A stretch of 64,000 bases of DNA from an uncultured Candidatus Saccharibacteria bacterium (GTDB taxonomy: Bacteria > Patescibacteriota > Saccharimonadia > Saccharimonadales > Saccharimonadaceae): the NCBI GenBank assembly GCA_938041555.1, contig CALIAC010000012.1:19303-83302 (forward strand), in the 5' to 3' direction. A program made the position numbers and the translations under genes. Shown piece after piece: positions 8,793 to 17,854 of this stretch. The notes beneath the pieces were generated by a model that saw nothing but the letters and a program-made list of their open reading frames with translations, had not been told where the DNA came from and made no database searches. Position 1 is the first letter of the stretch; each line of letters begins with the position of its first letter.

Positions 8793-10627
8793 TGGCACGA
8801 CGACCCGATCCAATCGACATTGCTGCCCAGCAGCGCGAGCGCGAGCAGGCAGAGGTCGAACAAGCTTTCCTCAAGGGTATGACGACGCTGCGCGACTTAA
8901 TCGCTCCCAGCAGTCTCGAGATTCACAGCACATACTTCCGCATTGGTACCAAGTATGGCCGCACACTCTACATCTATGGCTACCCACGTGAGCTCTACAC
9001 AGGCTGGCTGTCAGGGTTGATCAACATCGACCAAGTGCTTGATATTAGTATGTTTATCTACCCCGTCGAGACAGAAATCGTCCTTAATAACCTCCGCAAG
9101 AAGGTGACGCAGCTTGAGGCCGATATGGCGCTTAACTCCGAAAAGGGTAAGGTGCGTGACCCAGCCCGCGAAGCCGCTCTGGCTGATGCCGAGGAATTGC
9201 GCGACCAGCTACAGCTTGGAGCGGAGCGCTTCTTCCGCTTTGGACTCTATGTCACACTTTATGCCGATAGCCTCGAGGAGCTAAGCTTCGTTCAGCATGT
9301 TATCGAGACAATCTTTGGCCAAAATATGGTCTACAGCAAGACCGCCAGCAACCAGCAAGAGCAAGGCCTCAATAGTACCATCCCCCAAATGACCGACCAG
9401 CTGCAAGTCCGCCGCAACATGAACACTGGTGCGGTGAGCACGAGCTTCCCCTTCACCAGTGCCGACCTCAGTGATGGCGAAGGGATTCTCTACGGCGTGA
9501 ACCAGCACAACCAAGGGCTCGTTATTTTCGACCGCTTTAGCCTTGAGAATGCGAATATGGTCGTCTTTGCAAAGTCTGGTGCTGGTAAATCCTTCACCGT
9601 TAAGCTGGAGGCGCTGCGCAGTATGATGCTTGGCACCGACATTCTCGTCATCGACCCAGAGAACGAGTACCAAAAGCTGGCCGATGCAGTCGGTGGGAGC
9701 TACATTCGCCTCAGTCTCAGTAGCGATACGCGGATTAACCCCTTCGATCTCCCCCGAGTAATCGACAGCGACGAAGCAACCGATGCCCTGCGCGCTAATC
9801 TCATCACCCTGCAGCGACTCTTCAAGCTTATGCTGGGCGGCACACTGGTGGGTGGGCAGCAGATTGCCTTGCTCAGCCCAGCTGAGGAGGCTGACCTTGA
9901 TCAAGCGCTCATTGATACCTACGCTCGGGCTGGCATCACCAGCGACCCACTAACGCATAATTCTCAGCCACCGACGATCATCGACCTCTACGACACCCTC
10001 CTTCACATGGGTGGGGCAGGGCCATCGCTAGCCCAGCGCCTGCGCAAATACACCACAGGTACTTTTGCTGGTATCTTTAGCCAGCAGAGCAATGTTGATA
10101 TTAATAACAGCATGGTGGTGTTTAATATCCGCGATCTCGAGGATGACCTGCGGCCAGTGGCAATGTATATTGTGCTGAGCCACATCTGGAATATCGCTCG
10201 CACCGTGCAGCGCCGGCGGATGCTCATCGTCGATGAAGCTTGGCAGCTGATGAAGTATGAAGACTCGGCGGAGTTTCTCCATAGCCTAGCCAAGCGAGCT
10301 CGTAAGTATTCTCTGGGGCTGACGACTATTACACAGGATGTGGAGGACTTTATGGGGAGTGAGAAGGGCCGGGCTATTGTGGCAAACAGTTCGCTCCAGC
10401 TCTTGCTTAAGCAATCGACCAGTGCAGTGGATGTGCTGGCTGAGGTCTTCAAGCTCACCGAGGAGGAGCGTAAGCGCCTGTCTAACTTCCCGGTGGGTGA
10501 TGGCCTCTTCTTTGCCGGGCAAAACCACGTCCATATCCGCATCTTCGCCAGCGAGACCGAGACGCAATTCATCACCACCAACCCAGTGGCCAATAACAGC
10601 TTATACCAGCAGCCAGTGAGGTCGTAG
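8792..10627 (+). CDS. virB4: VirB4-type secretion ATPase
   Basis: 611 residues. VirB4/TraC ATPases power assembly and transport in type IV secretion systems from the inner face of the membrane. Walker A is FAKSGAGKSF near residue 265, and the family stretch VIDPENEY with INPFDLP follows. Walker B is MLIVDEAWQLMK near 478 and TITQDVEDF is a sensor-like segment. The N-terminal 250 residues form the usual membrane-proximal domain. The gene overlaps the TraC-like gene by one base and has AAAGGAG upstream. It is slightly shorter than many VirB4 proteins. The superfamily call is very secure; what is transported is not known, and no coupling ATPase or relaxase gene lies nearby. Confidence 0.93.
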   Translation: MARRPDPIDIAAQQREREQAEVEQAFLKGMTTLRDLIAPSSLEIHSTYFRIGTKYGRTLYIYGYPRELYTGWLSGLINIDQVLDISMFIYPVETEIVLNNLRKKVTQLEADMALNSEKGKVRDPAREAALADAEELRDQLQLGAERFFRFGLYVTLYADSLEELSFVQHVIETIFGQNMVYSKTASNQQEQGLNSTIPQMTDQLQVRRNMNTGAVSTSFPFTSADLSDGEGILYGVNQHNQGLVIFDRFSLENANMVVFAKSGAGKSFTVKLEALRSMMLGTDILVIDPENEYQKLADAVGGSYIRLSLSSDTRINPFDLPRVIDSDEATDALRANLITLQRLFKLMLGGTLVGGQQIALLSPAEEADLDQALIDTYARAGITSDPLTHNSQPPTIIDLYDTLLHMGGAGPSLAQRLRKYTTGTFAGIFSQQSNVDINNSMVVFNIRDLEDDLRPVAMYIVLSHIWNIARTVQRRRMLIVDEAWQLMKYEDSAEFLHSLAKRARKYSLGLTTITQDVEDFMGSEKGRAIVANSSLQLLLKQSTSAVDVLAEVFKLTEEERKRLSNFPVGDGLFFAGQNHVHIRIFASETETQFITTNPVANNSLYQQPVRS

Positions 10628-10632
10628 CCGTC

Positions 10633-13632
10633 ATGCCTACCCCCATCCCCTCCCAGCAAAAACCCGATCTTGACCGGCATAATCCGGGGAATACGCATTG
10701 GAGCAACGACACCTTCGCTGGCCGGAATAACCACGCTGGCAGTGGTGATTATAGCCAATCCAACACCGCCCAAAACCTCCAGTCACGCGAGAATAGTGGG
10801 AGTAGCTCATCCACCCATAGCAACGCCAGCAGCACCACTGGCGCAACCGGCAGCGACTATGCCAACTCCGTCCGAGGCCAGGAGGGCGCGCCAGGAAGCA
10901 ACTGGAGCGATAATAACTGGTTCAACAAGGTAGTTCCACCCGATAGTAAACTCTCTGAGCCCAAATCTCGCTTTGCCAAAGCGCGGAGTGCGATATTCTC
11001 TAAGAAAGGTGGGCCAATGGGTATCCTTGGCGCTATTTTGCTTGGCGGTGGCTCAATGATCTCGTTTTTTGGTGGGCCAAGTCTGCTTTTGCTTCATATC
11101 AAAGAAAACCTCACCAACCACTGGAATTCACAAAACACCAGCTTCGAGCGGCGTGCTAATAAGATAATGTTCAAGCGCATTCAAAATACCGCAACTAGTG
11201 GTATTTGTTCAGTAGTAAACGTACGATGTAAATATAATAATGTTTCGAACCGTCAGCTAAAGCAGTTTGAAAAAAATGATGTTGACGCTCTCGATAAAAA
11301 GGGAAATGTTGTCAAAGCTTCCGATAAGGTTGATTTAAAAAGATCCACAATCGGTGAAAAAATCGAATATCTGCGCGTCACCTACCCTAATGGGACTCAG
11401 GAGACAATCAGCGCCAAAGATTTCAAAAAATTATATTATGAGAAGCCGGAGCTCAGAGCAATTATGCACCGCGCATATGCACCACGCTGGGTCGCTTTCT
11501 TCGATAAAGTGTTTAACAATGGCGTCATAAAAAAGTTCTCTCTTACCAAGAAGAACAAACTGGCTGGTGCCAAAAGCGAGAAAGAAGTCCGCGAAAGCAT
11601 CGACAAAAATACCAAAGGCAAAGAAATGAATGGTAAATACGAAGCCAAGGAGAATGACGACGAGGGCAAAGAAAAGGTTACTGAAGATACTGATGTCGGC
11701 AAAGCCGCTAAAGAAGCAGTAAGTGAAGGTGCCGAAGGAGCAACAAAATCTATCAGCAAAGAAGCAGCAGCCAATATTATCAAAAATGGTGTGGGCAAGA
11801 CTGGCAATATCGTCGCCATGATTGCTGGCGGCCTCTGCATGGTGCAAGATGGTGCTCAGTCTATTAGCAAGACGATTCGCCTCATCCAAATGACACAGGT
11901 TATTAGCTATGCCATGATGTTCTTTACGATGGCAGATAATATTAAGGCCGGCTCAACAGACTATATAGCTGTTGCTGTGCTTGGTACGATTCTCACTACT
12001 GTACTCGTCAATAAATCTGGCAACGTAACCAAAAAAGCAGCGACTGATGGAATGGGGCTCAAATATGGCCTAATGAAAGAGATAACCCCAACTGGTACCT
12101 CCAACTGGACGGAATATGTCCCTGGTGGTGGTTGGGCTCGGAAGATGGGTGGCGTTGCCAATGCCTTAGGATCTAATATCAGTGCACTAAAGGCATCTTG
12201 CACGGCCATCAACAGTACTGGTGGTCAGCTTGTTATGAGTGTTGCTGGTGGGTGGACAAGTGTCGTCGGTGAGTTGGTCTCGAACTTAGCTGCTCCTGTT
12301 ATTTCTGCTGTGCTTGCACCAATCCTCAGTAAGCTCATAAATTCTATGGCGGGCACTCTTGTGAGTAGTGCTACTGTTGGTGAAGATGCTGGAGATGCCC
12401 TCACGAGTGGTGCAGTAAATATGTTCTCCGAGGCAGCAGCAGCGGGCGGTAATGGTATGCTCAATGTCGACCAAACAATCGCCTACGAACGAGAAACAGC
12501 TCGTCTCAACCTTGCCTATGCTGCTGAGCAACGCGTTGAGCGGAGCCCATTTGACGCAACGTCGCCATATACCTTTATGGGGAGCCTCTATAGTTCGTTT
12601 ATTCCATATATGGGTAGTTTCTCTAATCTTAGTAGTTTTGTTCATAATCTTGTGTCGCTCCCTAAGAATATCGTACCGGCTTTCTTTGGTAATAAAGTAA
12701 GCGCTAACACCGAAACAGATCGCATGAAAAAAATTTGGCAAGCATGCGATGACCCAAATATCCCCAAAGATGTCGCTGCTGGGCCATTCTGCAATATATC
12801 GTATGGTGCGCTCAATCTTGATAAAGATCCCGACGAGGTTGCCCAATCTCTCGCTGGGCAATACAACGAAGAAACAGGCCAAGCAACTGGTGGCACGCTC
12901 AAAGAATGGCAAGAGAAGTGCGGCAAAGGTACTGATGGCGAGAATGGCGTCGACACCGCTTATTGCAAGTTTGACTCTGAGGAAAAAGTCAATGCTGCAC
13001 TCTTCACGATCGACCAACGCGTCGTCGACACCATGGACAATGAACCGATTGACGATGGCGGTAGTAATTCTCAAGGGCAACAATCTCAAGGTGGATCGCT
13101 CCCCTCAGGTGATGCTAAATCTCTTGCTCAACAAATTCTAGACAATCCAAATATTACTGTCGCAGACTATGGTTGGAATTCTGGCGAAACAACCCCTAAG
13201 AGCCAGATTGAAAATACCGCAAAAGGTCAGCCAGCTATACCAGACTCAGTACCAACCCAATATAGTCGTAATGTCGATCCACAGATTCTTCAAGTCATTC
13301 TTCTGATCGGCCAAAAACATAAGATCACAGTTTCGTCTCTTATGCGCACACAAATGACAGCAGGAGGATACAGCCAACACCCCCGAGGTAGAGCCGTTGA
13401 TTTAAGTCCAATTGGCTCCTGCGGTGATGGTGCTGGTGAGGAATGTGCTCAAGCAGTACAGGAGTTGATCAATGCAAATGCGCTACCTCAAGGTGGTGGT
13501 ATTGGCCAATCAACTTGTGGAGGAGCACGTGGCGCATTAAACAATGCTATCACTCAAAAGGGATGGCAATCGTTTGATGATTCTTGTAACCACTTACATA
13601 TCGATCTAGGACAAGGAAATGCAGCATCATAA
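10633..13632 (+). CDS. Giant membrane protein with C-terminal M15-type peptidase domain
   Basis: 999 residues. A Ser/Asn/Gly-rich polar N-terminus leads to a membrane segment near residues 132-155, a charged helical region (about 300-380), and several hydrophobic segments (about 390-480 and 530-580) that suggest a pore or scaffold. The last 120 residues contain SQHPRGRAVDL near 914-924 and NHLHIDL near 985-991. These match the zinc-ligand motifs SxHxxGRAxD and HxH of M15-type D,D-carboxypeptidases and endolysins, so this end probably cuts peptide cross-links of peptidoglycan. The gene starts 5 bases after VirB4 and overlaps the next gene by 14 bases. The middle of the protein is unrecognised and may replace VirB8/VirB10-like parts. 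Confidence 0.78.
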   Translation: MPTPIPSQQKPDLDRHNPGNTHWSNDTFAGRNNHAGSGDYSQSNTAQNLQSRENSGSSSSTHSNASSTTGATGSDYANSVRGQEGAPGSNWSDNNWFNKVVPPDSKLSEPKSRFAKARSAIFSKKGGPMGILGAILLGGGSMISFFGGPSLLLLHIKENLTNHWNSQNTSFERRANKIMFKRIQNTATSGICSVVNVRCKYNNVSNRQLKQFEKNDVDALDKKGNVVKASDKVDLKRSTIGEKIEYLRVTYPNGTQETISAKDFKKLYYEKPELRAIMHRAYAPRWVAFFDKVFNNGVIKKFSLTKKNKLAGAKSEKEVRESIDKNTKGKEMNGKYEAKENDDEGKEKVTEDTDVGKAAKEAVSEGAEGATKSISKEAAANIIKNGVGKTGNIVAMIAGGLCMVQDGAQSISKTIRLIQMTQVISYAMMFFTMADNIKAGSTDYIAVAVLGTILTTVLVNKSGNVTKKAATDGMGLKYGLMKEITPTGTSNWTEYVPGGGWARKMGGVANALGSNISALKASCTAINSTGGQLVMSVAGGWTSVVGELVSNLAAPVISAVLAPILSKLINSMAGTLVSSATVGEDAGDALTSGAVNMFSEAAAAGGNGMLNVDQTIAYERETARLNLAYAAEQRVERSPFDATSPYTFMGSLYSSFIPYMGSFSNLSSFVHNLVSLPKNIVPAFFGNKVSANTETDRMKKIWQACDDPNIPKDVAAGPFCNISYGALNLDKDPDEVAQSLAGQYNEETGQATGGTLKEWQEKCGKGTDGENGVDTAYCKFDSEEKVNAALFTIDQRVVDTMDNEPIDDGGSNSQGQQSQGGSLPSGDAKSLAQQILDNPNITVADYGWNSGETTPKSQIENTAKGQPAIPDSVPTQYSRNVDPQILQVILLIGQKHKITVSSLMRTQMTAGGYSQHPRGRAVDLSPIGSCGDGAGEECAQAVQELINANALPQGGGIGQSTCGGARGALNNAITQKGWQSFDDSCNHLHIDLGQGNAAS

Positions 13633-14860
13633 GAAAACATTTTCCATATTTACGACGGCTAAAAAAAATAGGTTTTTAGCTCTCATCTTTGCTAGTCTTA
13701 TGGTAATAGTCCAACCATCTTTTGTTTATGCCGAATTATCACCAGCTTCATACCCTATGCAGGCAATCGAATTCTATAGCATTAAAGGCTGCCTCACTGG
13801 TGTTGGCGAGGGTGGCGCAGGTGCCAGCACCACTCTTGTTGGGAATGATAATATTGAAAAAGTCTTGAGATTCTTTGTCGGAAAAGGTTTATCCCTCAAG
13901 CAAGCAGCGGCAATTGCAGGAAATCTAGAACAAGAGTCAAGAATTAACCCAACTATCGAAAATAGTATTGGTGCTTACGGTATCGCACAATGGCTTGGCG
14001 GACGCAAAAATAATCTTAAAGCAAAGAGTAATTACAACACCCTTGAAACACAATTGGAGTTTCTCTGGGAAGAGTTAAATGGAGTAGAGAAGGCCGGCTT
14101 AGAAGCCATTAAGAACGATTCTAGTTCTGACGTTGGCAAGTTGGCTGTCGAGTTTGGAGAAAAATTTGAACGATACGGAGCTGGGGAAGAAGGAAAGCGT
14201 GCACAGTATGCAAACGAGATATATACCAGCTTTCAATCAAAAATTCCCGACTCTTCCTCGTCAGGTGGTGGCTTATCATCAGGGAGTAGTGGATCTCAAT
14301 CTTCAGGATCAAATTGTACTGGGATAGGAGGCAGTAATGGTGGGGGATCATATATGGACGATAGCTTTATTGTTCATAACCAATGTGACCAACCATGGGC
14401 TAATCTCTCTTATGGCTCCAACACTATTTGCTCAGCAGGATGCGGCCCTTCTGCTATGTCGAACATTATTACAGCAATGACTGGTAAAAAGGTAACACCA
14501 GAAGAGACATCAAAGTTTGCTGCAGATAACGGAATGGCCCATGAGTGGGGTAGCTCTTGGGATGTAAGTCCAAAGCTTGCTGAACATTGGGGGCTTAAAG
14601 CCAAGAATATTGCAAATGATGTCACTGCAATCAACGAAGCACTCCGTGGTGGTGCACTAGTTAATATGTCTGGGGCTGGTCCTTCACCTTTTATTGCTGG
14701 CGGGCACTTTATTGTTATCCGTGGAGTAACAAATGATGGCAAGTGGAAAATTGCTGATTCAAATGGACAAGCTGGGCAAGAGAACAGCAAAAAGGAGTGG
14801 GACCCCAATGCAATCCTTCCCTATGCACGGCAGGGTAATGTTTGGGCTATAACAAAATAA
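13619..14860 (+). CDS. Secreted bifunctional wall hydrolase: phage-tail-lysozyme-like plus C39-like peptidase
   Basis: 413 residues with a clear signal peptide ending near VYA (residue 39). Residues about 78-165 resemble the phage tail lysozyme family, with the acidic pair in NLEQES and the GAYGIAQW segment. A Ser/Gly linker follows. Residues about 255-405 resemble C39-like papain-fold peptidases, with a cysteine in AGCGPSAM and a histidine in GGHFIVIRG. The combination matches the lysozyme/peptidase pairs (VirB1-like, CwlT-like) that open peptidoglycan for type IV secretion. The gene overlaps the giant membrane protein gene by 14 bases and has AAGGAA just upstream. As the product is secreted, it could act on the cell's own wall or on a partner's wall. 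Confidence 0.83.
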   Translation: MQHHKKTFSIFTTAKKNRFLALIFASLMVIVQPSFVYAELSPASYPMQAIEFYSIKGCLTGVGEGGAGASTTLVGNDNIEKVLRFFVGKGLSLKQAAAIAGNLEQESRINPTIENSIGAYGIAQWLGGRKNNLKAKSNYNTLETQLEFLWEELNGVEKAGLEAIKNDSSSDVGKLAVEFGEKFERYGAGEEGKRAQYANEIYTSFQSKIPDSSSSGGGLSSGSSGSQSSGSNCTGIGGSNGGGSYMDDSFIVHNQCDQPWANLSYGSNTICSAGCGPSAMSNIITAMTGKKVTPEETSKFAADNGMAHEWGSSWDVSPKLAEHWGLKAKNIANDVTAINEALRGGALVNMSGAGPSPFIAGGHFIVIRGVTNDGKWKIADSNGQAGQENSKKEWDPNAILPYARQGNVWAITK

Positions 14861-14879
14861 TGGAGGTTTAAATTAAACT

Positions 14880-15446
14880 ATGGATAGCTCAGCCAAAAAA
14901 CAGCTTTTTATACTATCTGCTATTATCGTAGCAATTCTTAGTGTTGTCACTCTTCTTTGGTGGTGGCTCACCCCCTCGCAATCAAAAAAAACTGAAGATC
15001 AATCAAAAGTAAATTCATATACAGACCCTTACTCGGGTGAAACCGTCTATAGTCCGCCAGGTCGCGTGCCCGAACGATACCGTTCTCGCAATGATATTGT
15101 TTATCTTGGGCTGTCTGAATTACTAAATCATGGCTTTACTGAACCGCAAGTTGGTCAATATAAAGTATATATCAAAAAATACTCAGATAAGCGTGCTACC
15201 AAAAAAGAGAAAATAATTTCTGAAGTAACTATCAATTTCGACAGCTACAAACAAATAATAGATAAAAAAACAGGGGAAACTACAGTTACTTTTGACATTA
15301 TTCTTAATCGTAACCAGCAATTATCATATATAGCTAAAGTAGTCATGCCTAGTGTGAATAAGATCGAGATGTCAATATATTCAAAAGACGATACAAGCCT
15401 ATCAACGCCTTTATTTGATTCAAAAACTGATGGTTTAGCTGACTAA
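14880..15446 (+). CDS. Small membrane-anchored protein of the secretion block
   Basis: 188 residues. One N-terminal membrane segment (about residues 8-28) is followed by an extracytoplasmic domain that I do not recognise, with beta-rich, Lys/Thr-rich sequence. GGAGG lies 11 bases before the ATG. It is the last gene of the forward block, 19 bases after the hydrolase gene. It could be a VirB7/VirB8-like accessory or simply a surface protein. It meets recF tail to tail 24 bases on. Confidence 0.7.
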   Translation: MDSSAKKQLFILSAIIVAILSVVTLLWWWLTPSQSKKTEDQSKVNSYTDPYSGETVYSPPGRVPERYRSRNDIVYLGLSELLNHGFTEPQVGQYKVYIKKYSDKRATKKEKIISEVTINFDSYKQIIDKKTGETTVTFDIILNRNQQLSYIAKVVMPSVNKIEMSIYSKDDTSLSTPLFDSKTDGLAD

Positions 15447-15470
15447 TTATAATTAACCGACTCTGCTCAC

Positions 15471-16469
15471 TCATCCCACCGCACTCGTCATCACAATCTG
15501 GTTATCGACGAATTCGCTGAGGAGGCGCTGCTGGCGCTGCTGGTCGAGCTCGCCAAAGACATCGTCGAGCAGAATGAGTGGCGCTTGGCCTGTCTGCTGC
15601 TGGATGTAGGCTGCTTCGAGAAATTTAAGGGCAAGCACAATGGTGCGGATTTCACCCCGCGATGCAGTCTTGGCGGCCGGATTACCTCGAAACAGTACCG
15701 TTATATCATGCCGGTGCGGGCCAACACTCGTCGCGCCGACCACTGTATCATACGCTGTTTTTTGCTCATACTCGGCGAGAAGCTGCTGCGCGGTCACGTT
15801 GCGCTCCTCTGAGTAGTGCAGCGCAACGCTATCCGCCGCGCCCGCAATACTTTGGTACATAGCACTGCTTTTTATATTAAGATAACGCAGCACCCGTTGA
15901 CGCTTCGCAATGATCGACGCACCGTACTGACTCAAGATAAGATTCCACGAGAAAAGTGTCGCATCACTAAGAGCAGGGTCTTTGAGTAATTTATTACGTT
16001 GTTGCAGTGCTCGGTGGTAGCGGCTCAGCTCGTGGCTATAGTGTGCATCATATTGCTGGATGAGTGTATCAAGAAAATCACGTCGGCGCTGCGGCGCGCC
16101 AGTAATGATCCGCAGCGTATCTGGCTCGAAGAGGACGATCGGATATTTTTTGCCATAAGGGAGGCGACCATAGGTTGTACTATCAACGATAAAACGCTTG
16201 CGCTTATTTTCATGTCGACGATCGTACTGGACGCGATAATGTTGCTCATCCGTCGCAAGGTCAATCGTATAACTTTTTTGTTCATGTTGGCAGACTGATT
16301 CATCACTACCGCGAAAGGACGTCCCACGCAGTGCAATATGAATTGCCTCGATGAGTGATGTCTTGCCAGAGCCATTTGGGCCAGAAATCAGCGTCGTGCC
16401 TGGCTCAAGGTCAAGCGTCTTGAGCGTATGGATTCGCACATGCTGCACTGCTAGCCGTGTTATCTTCAT
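15471..16469 (-). CDS. recF: DNA replication and repair protein RecF
   Basis: 332 residues. RecF is an SMC-like ATPase that helps load RecA at gaps. Walker A GPNGSGKTSL is near residue 30, and the Walker B and signature end is PLILLDDVFGELDQQR near 296. The protein is a little short compared with the usual 350-370 residues. It starts 2 bases after the dnaN stop, in the classical dnaA-dnaN-recF order, so the two are co-transcribed. Confidence 0.93.
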   Translation of the reverse strand: MKITRLAVQHVRIHTLKTLDLEPGTTLISGPNGSGKTSLIEAIHIALRGTSFRGSDESVCQHEQKSYTIDLATDEQHYRVQYDRRHENKRKRFIVDSTTYGRLPYGKKYPIVLFEPDTLRIITGAPQRRRDFLDTLIQQYDAHYSHELSRYHRALQQRNKLLKDPALSDATLFSWNLILSQYGASIIAKRQRVLRYLNIKSSAMYQSIAGAADSVALHYSEERNVTAQQLLAEYEQKTAYDTVVGATSVGPHRHDITVLFRGNPAAKTASRGEIRTIVLALKFLEAAYIQQQTGQAPLILLDDVFGELDQQRQQRLLSEFVDNQIVMTSAVG

Positions 16470-16471
16470 CG

Positions 16472-17572
16472 CTAGCTCTTCAGTGGCATAATAATATGAA
16501 TGTAGTTTGGCTCGGGCTGAGCGACTGTTAAGACGCAGGGCGAGAGCTTGCCACTAAAGCGGAAGGTGATCGTCTCGCCATCGAGAACGCCCAGTGCATC
16601 ACTAATGTACCGCGAATTGAGCGTAATCTGCCCATCGCTCGACACCTCAGCTTCCGCCTCGGAGGTATTTTCGCCCAGCTCGGACGCTACGGAGTGAATC
16701 CGCAATTTCTGCGCCTCATGGTCGGCGGTGAGCGTCACACTACCGCCCGACTCCCGGGCAAAGAGCCCTGCCACCTTTACTACGCGCGAGAAATCGCCTA
16801 CTGCTAGTGTCACATTCGTCTCGGACTGAACAGGGATGAGCTGCCGATAATTTGGGTAGGTGCCATCGATTAAGCGGCTGGTAATCTCCACTTCTTCTAA
16901 CCGGAAGCGCACCTGCGTCTCATCAAAGAGCACCTCCACTTCTTCTGTACCGTCACTGAGCGAGCGTAGCGCTTCTTGTAAGCTGCTCGCTGGCACAATG
17001 GCCGCAATCTGGCTCTGGCTTGCCATCAAACGCCGCTCGGCTAGGCGATAGCCATCCGTTGCCGCCATATAGAGCGCACCATCCACTGTGTGCCAGTACA
17101 CACCAGTCAGGACAGGCCGCGTCGTGTCATTACTACACGTCACCAAGGTCTGCGCTGCCGCTTGCTTGAAGTCCGCCGCAGCAATGCTATAGCGCACCGA
17201 TTGCTCTTCATCGATCGTCGGCAGCTCCGGAAAGTCATCCGCGACCACGCCATTAATCGTCGAGGTATACCCGCCAGACGTCAGTGTCATGCGCGTGCCG
17301 TCGGTCTCCAGCTCGATCGGCCCCTTCGGCAAATTCGCCACAAATTCGCTCACGAGCTTGGCCGGCAGGGTAATCACCCCCGGCGTCTCTACCTTTGCAC
17401 CAATATAGTAGGTGGCGGCAATCTCTAGGTTGGTCGCAGCCAAGAGAAGGCGATTACCCTCAGTACGGAATAGTATATTATTTAAGATTGGCAGGCCAGC
17501 TCGGTTGCTCGCAACTCGCCCCACAACCCCGAGCGCTCGTGCAAGGTTTTCTTGTGTGACGGACAGTTTCAT
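16472..17572 (-). CDS. dnaN: DNA polymerase III beta sliding clamp
   Basis: 366 residues, the normal size for the ring-forming clamp that tethers the replicative polymerase. The N-terminus MKLSVTQENLARAL, the central LTGVYW segment and the C-terminal IHIIMPLKS are typical. AAAGGA precedes the ATG at 17572. The upstream region is the predicted unwinding site of the origin, so its transcription begins beside or within oriC. Confidence 0.97.
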   Translation of the reverse strand: MKLSVTQENLARALGVVGRVASNRAGLPILNNILFRTEGNRLLLAATNLEIAATYYIGAKVETPGVITLPAKLVSEFVANLPKGPIELETDGTRMTLTSGGYTSTINGVVADDFPELPTIDEEQSVRYSIAAADFKQAAAQTLVTCSNDTTRPVLTGVYWHTVDGALYMAATDGYRLAERRLMASQSQIAAIVPASSLQEALRSLSDGTEEVEVLFDETQVRFRLEEVEITSRLIDGTYPNYRQLIPVQSETNVTLAVGDFSRVVKVAGLFARESGGSVTLTADHEAQKLRIHSVASELGENTSEAEAEVSSDGQITLNSRYISDALGVLDGETITFRFSGKLSPCVLTVAQPEPNYIHIIMPLKS

Positions 17573-17854
17573 ATCGACAATCCTTTCTTTTTATCTGGTT
17601 GATATAGTAATAGGTGCTGTGGATACTGTGGAAACCATGACAGATAACAGAGGTAAATTCTGTTATCTACTTGTGCAAAACGCTGCGATCGCTGGCGTGG
17701 ATAAGCCGGGGAGAAGTGGTGGTTATCCACCAGCCAATGAGGCTGGAGGGCGATGCGCTCTTGGTGCTGTGGATGATTGCCCCCGAACTGCCCGCTGGTT
17801 ATACGGCTTACTATACACGGCTTTTCCACAGGTGCAGCGAAAAAAACACATGGC
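17573..17854. other. oriC: Origin of replication, dnaA-dnaN side (unwinding module)
   Basis: The 282-base gap contains six DnaA-box-like 9-mers with at most two mismatches to TTATNCACA or its complement: TGTGGATAC (17618-17626), TGTGGAAAC (17627-17635, directly adjacent), CGTGGATAA (17696-17704), TTATCCACC (17723-17731), TGTGGATGA (17768-17776) and TTTTCCACA (17822-17830). Next to the first box, a 4-base GTGC spacer and TAG-TAA-TAG (17605-17613) fit the DnaA-trio element known from Bacillus subtilis, followed toward dnaN by an AT-rich stretch. A 9-bp inverted repeat lies at 17642-17668. The location is firm from context; the functional reading is inferred. Confidence 0.75.

Noticed and set aside
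10003..10773. A 256-codon open frame on the minus strand
   Set aside because: It is antisense to the virB4 catalytic region and has no ribosome site or known motif.
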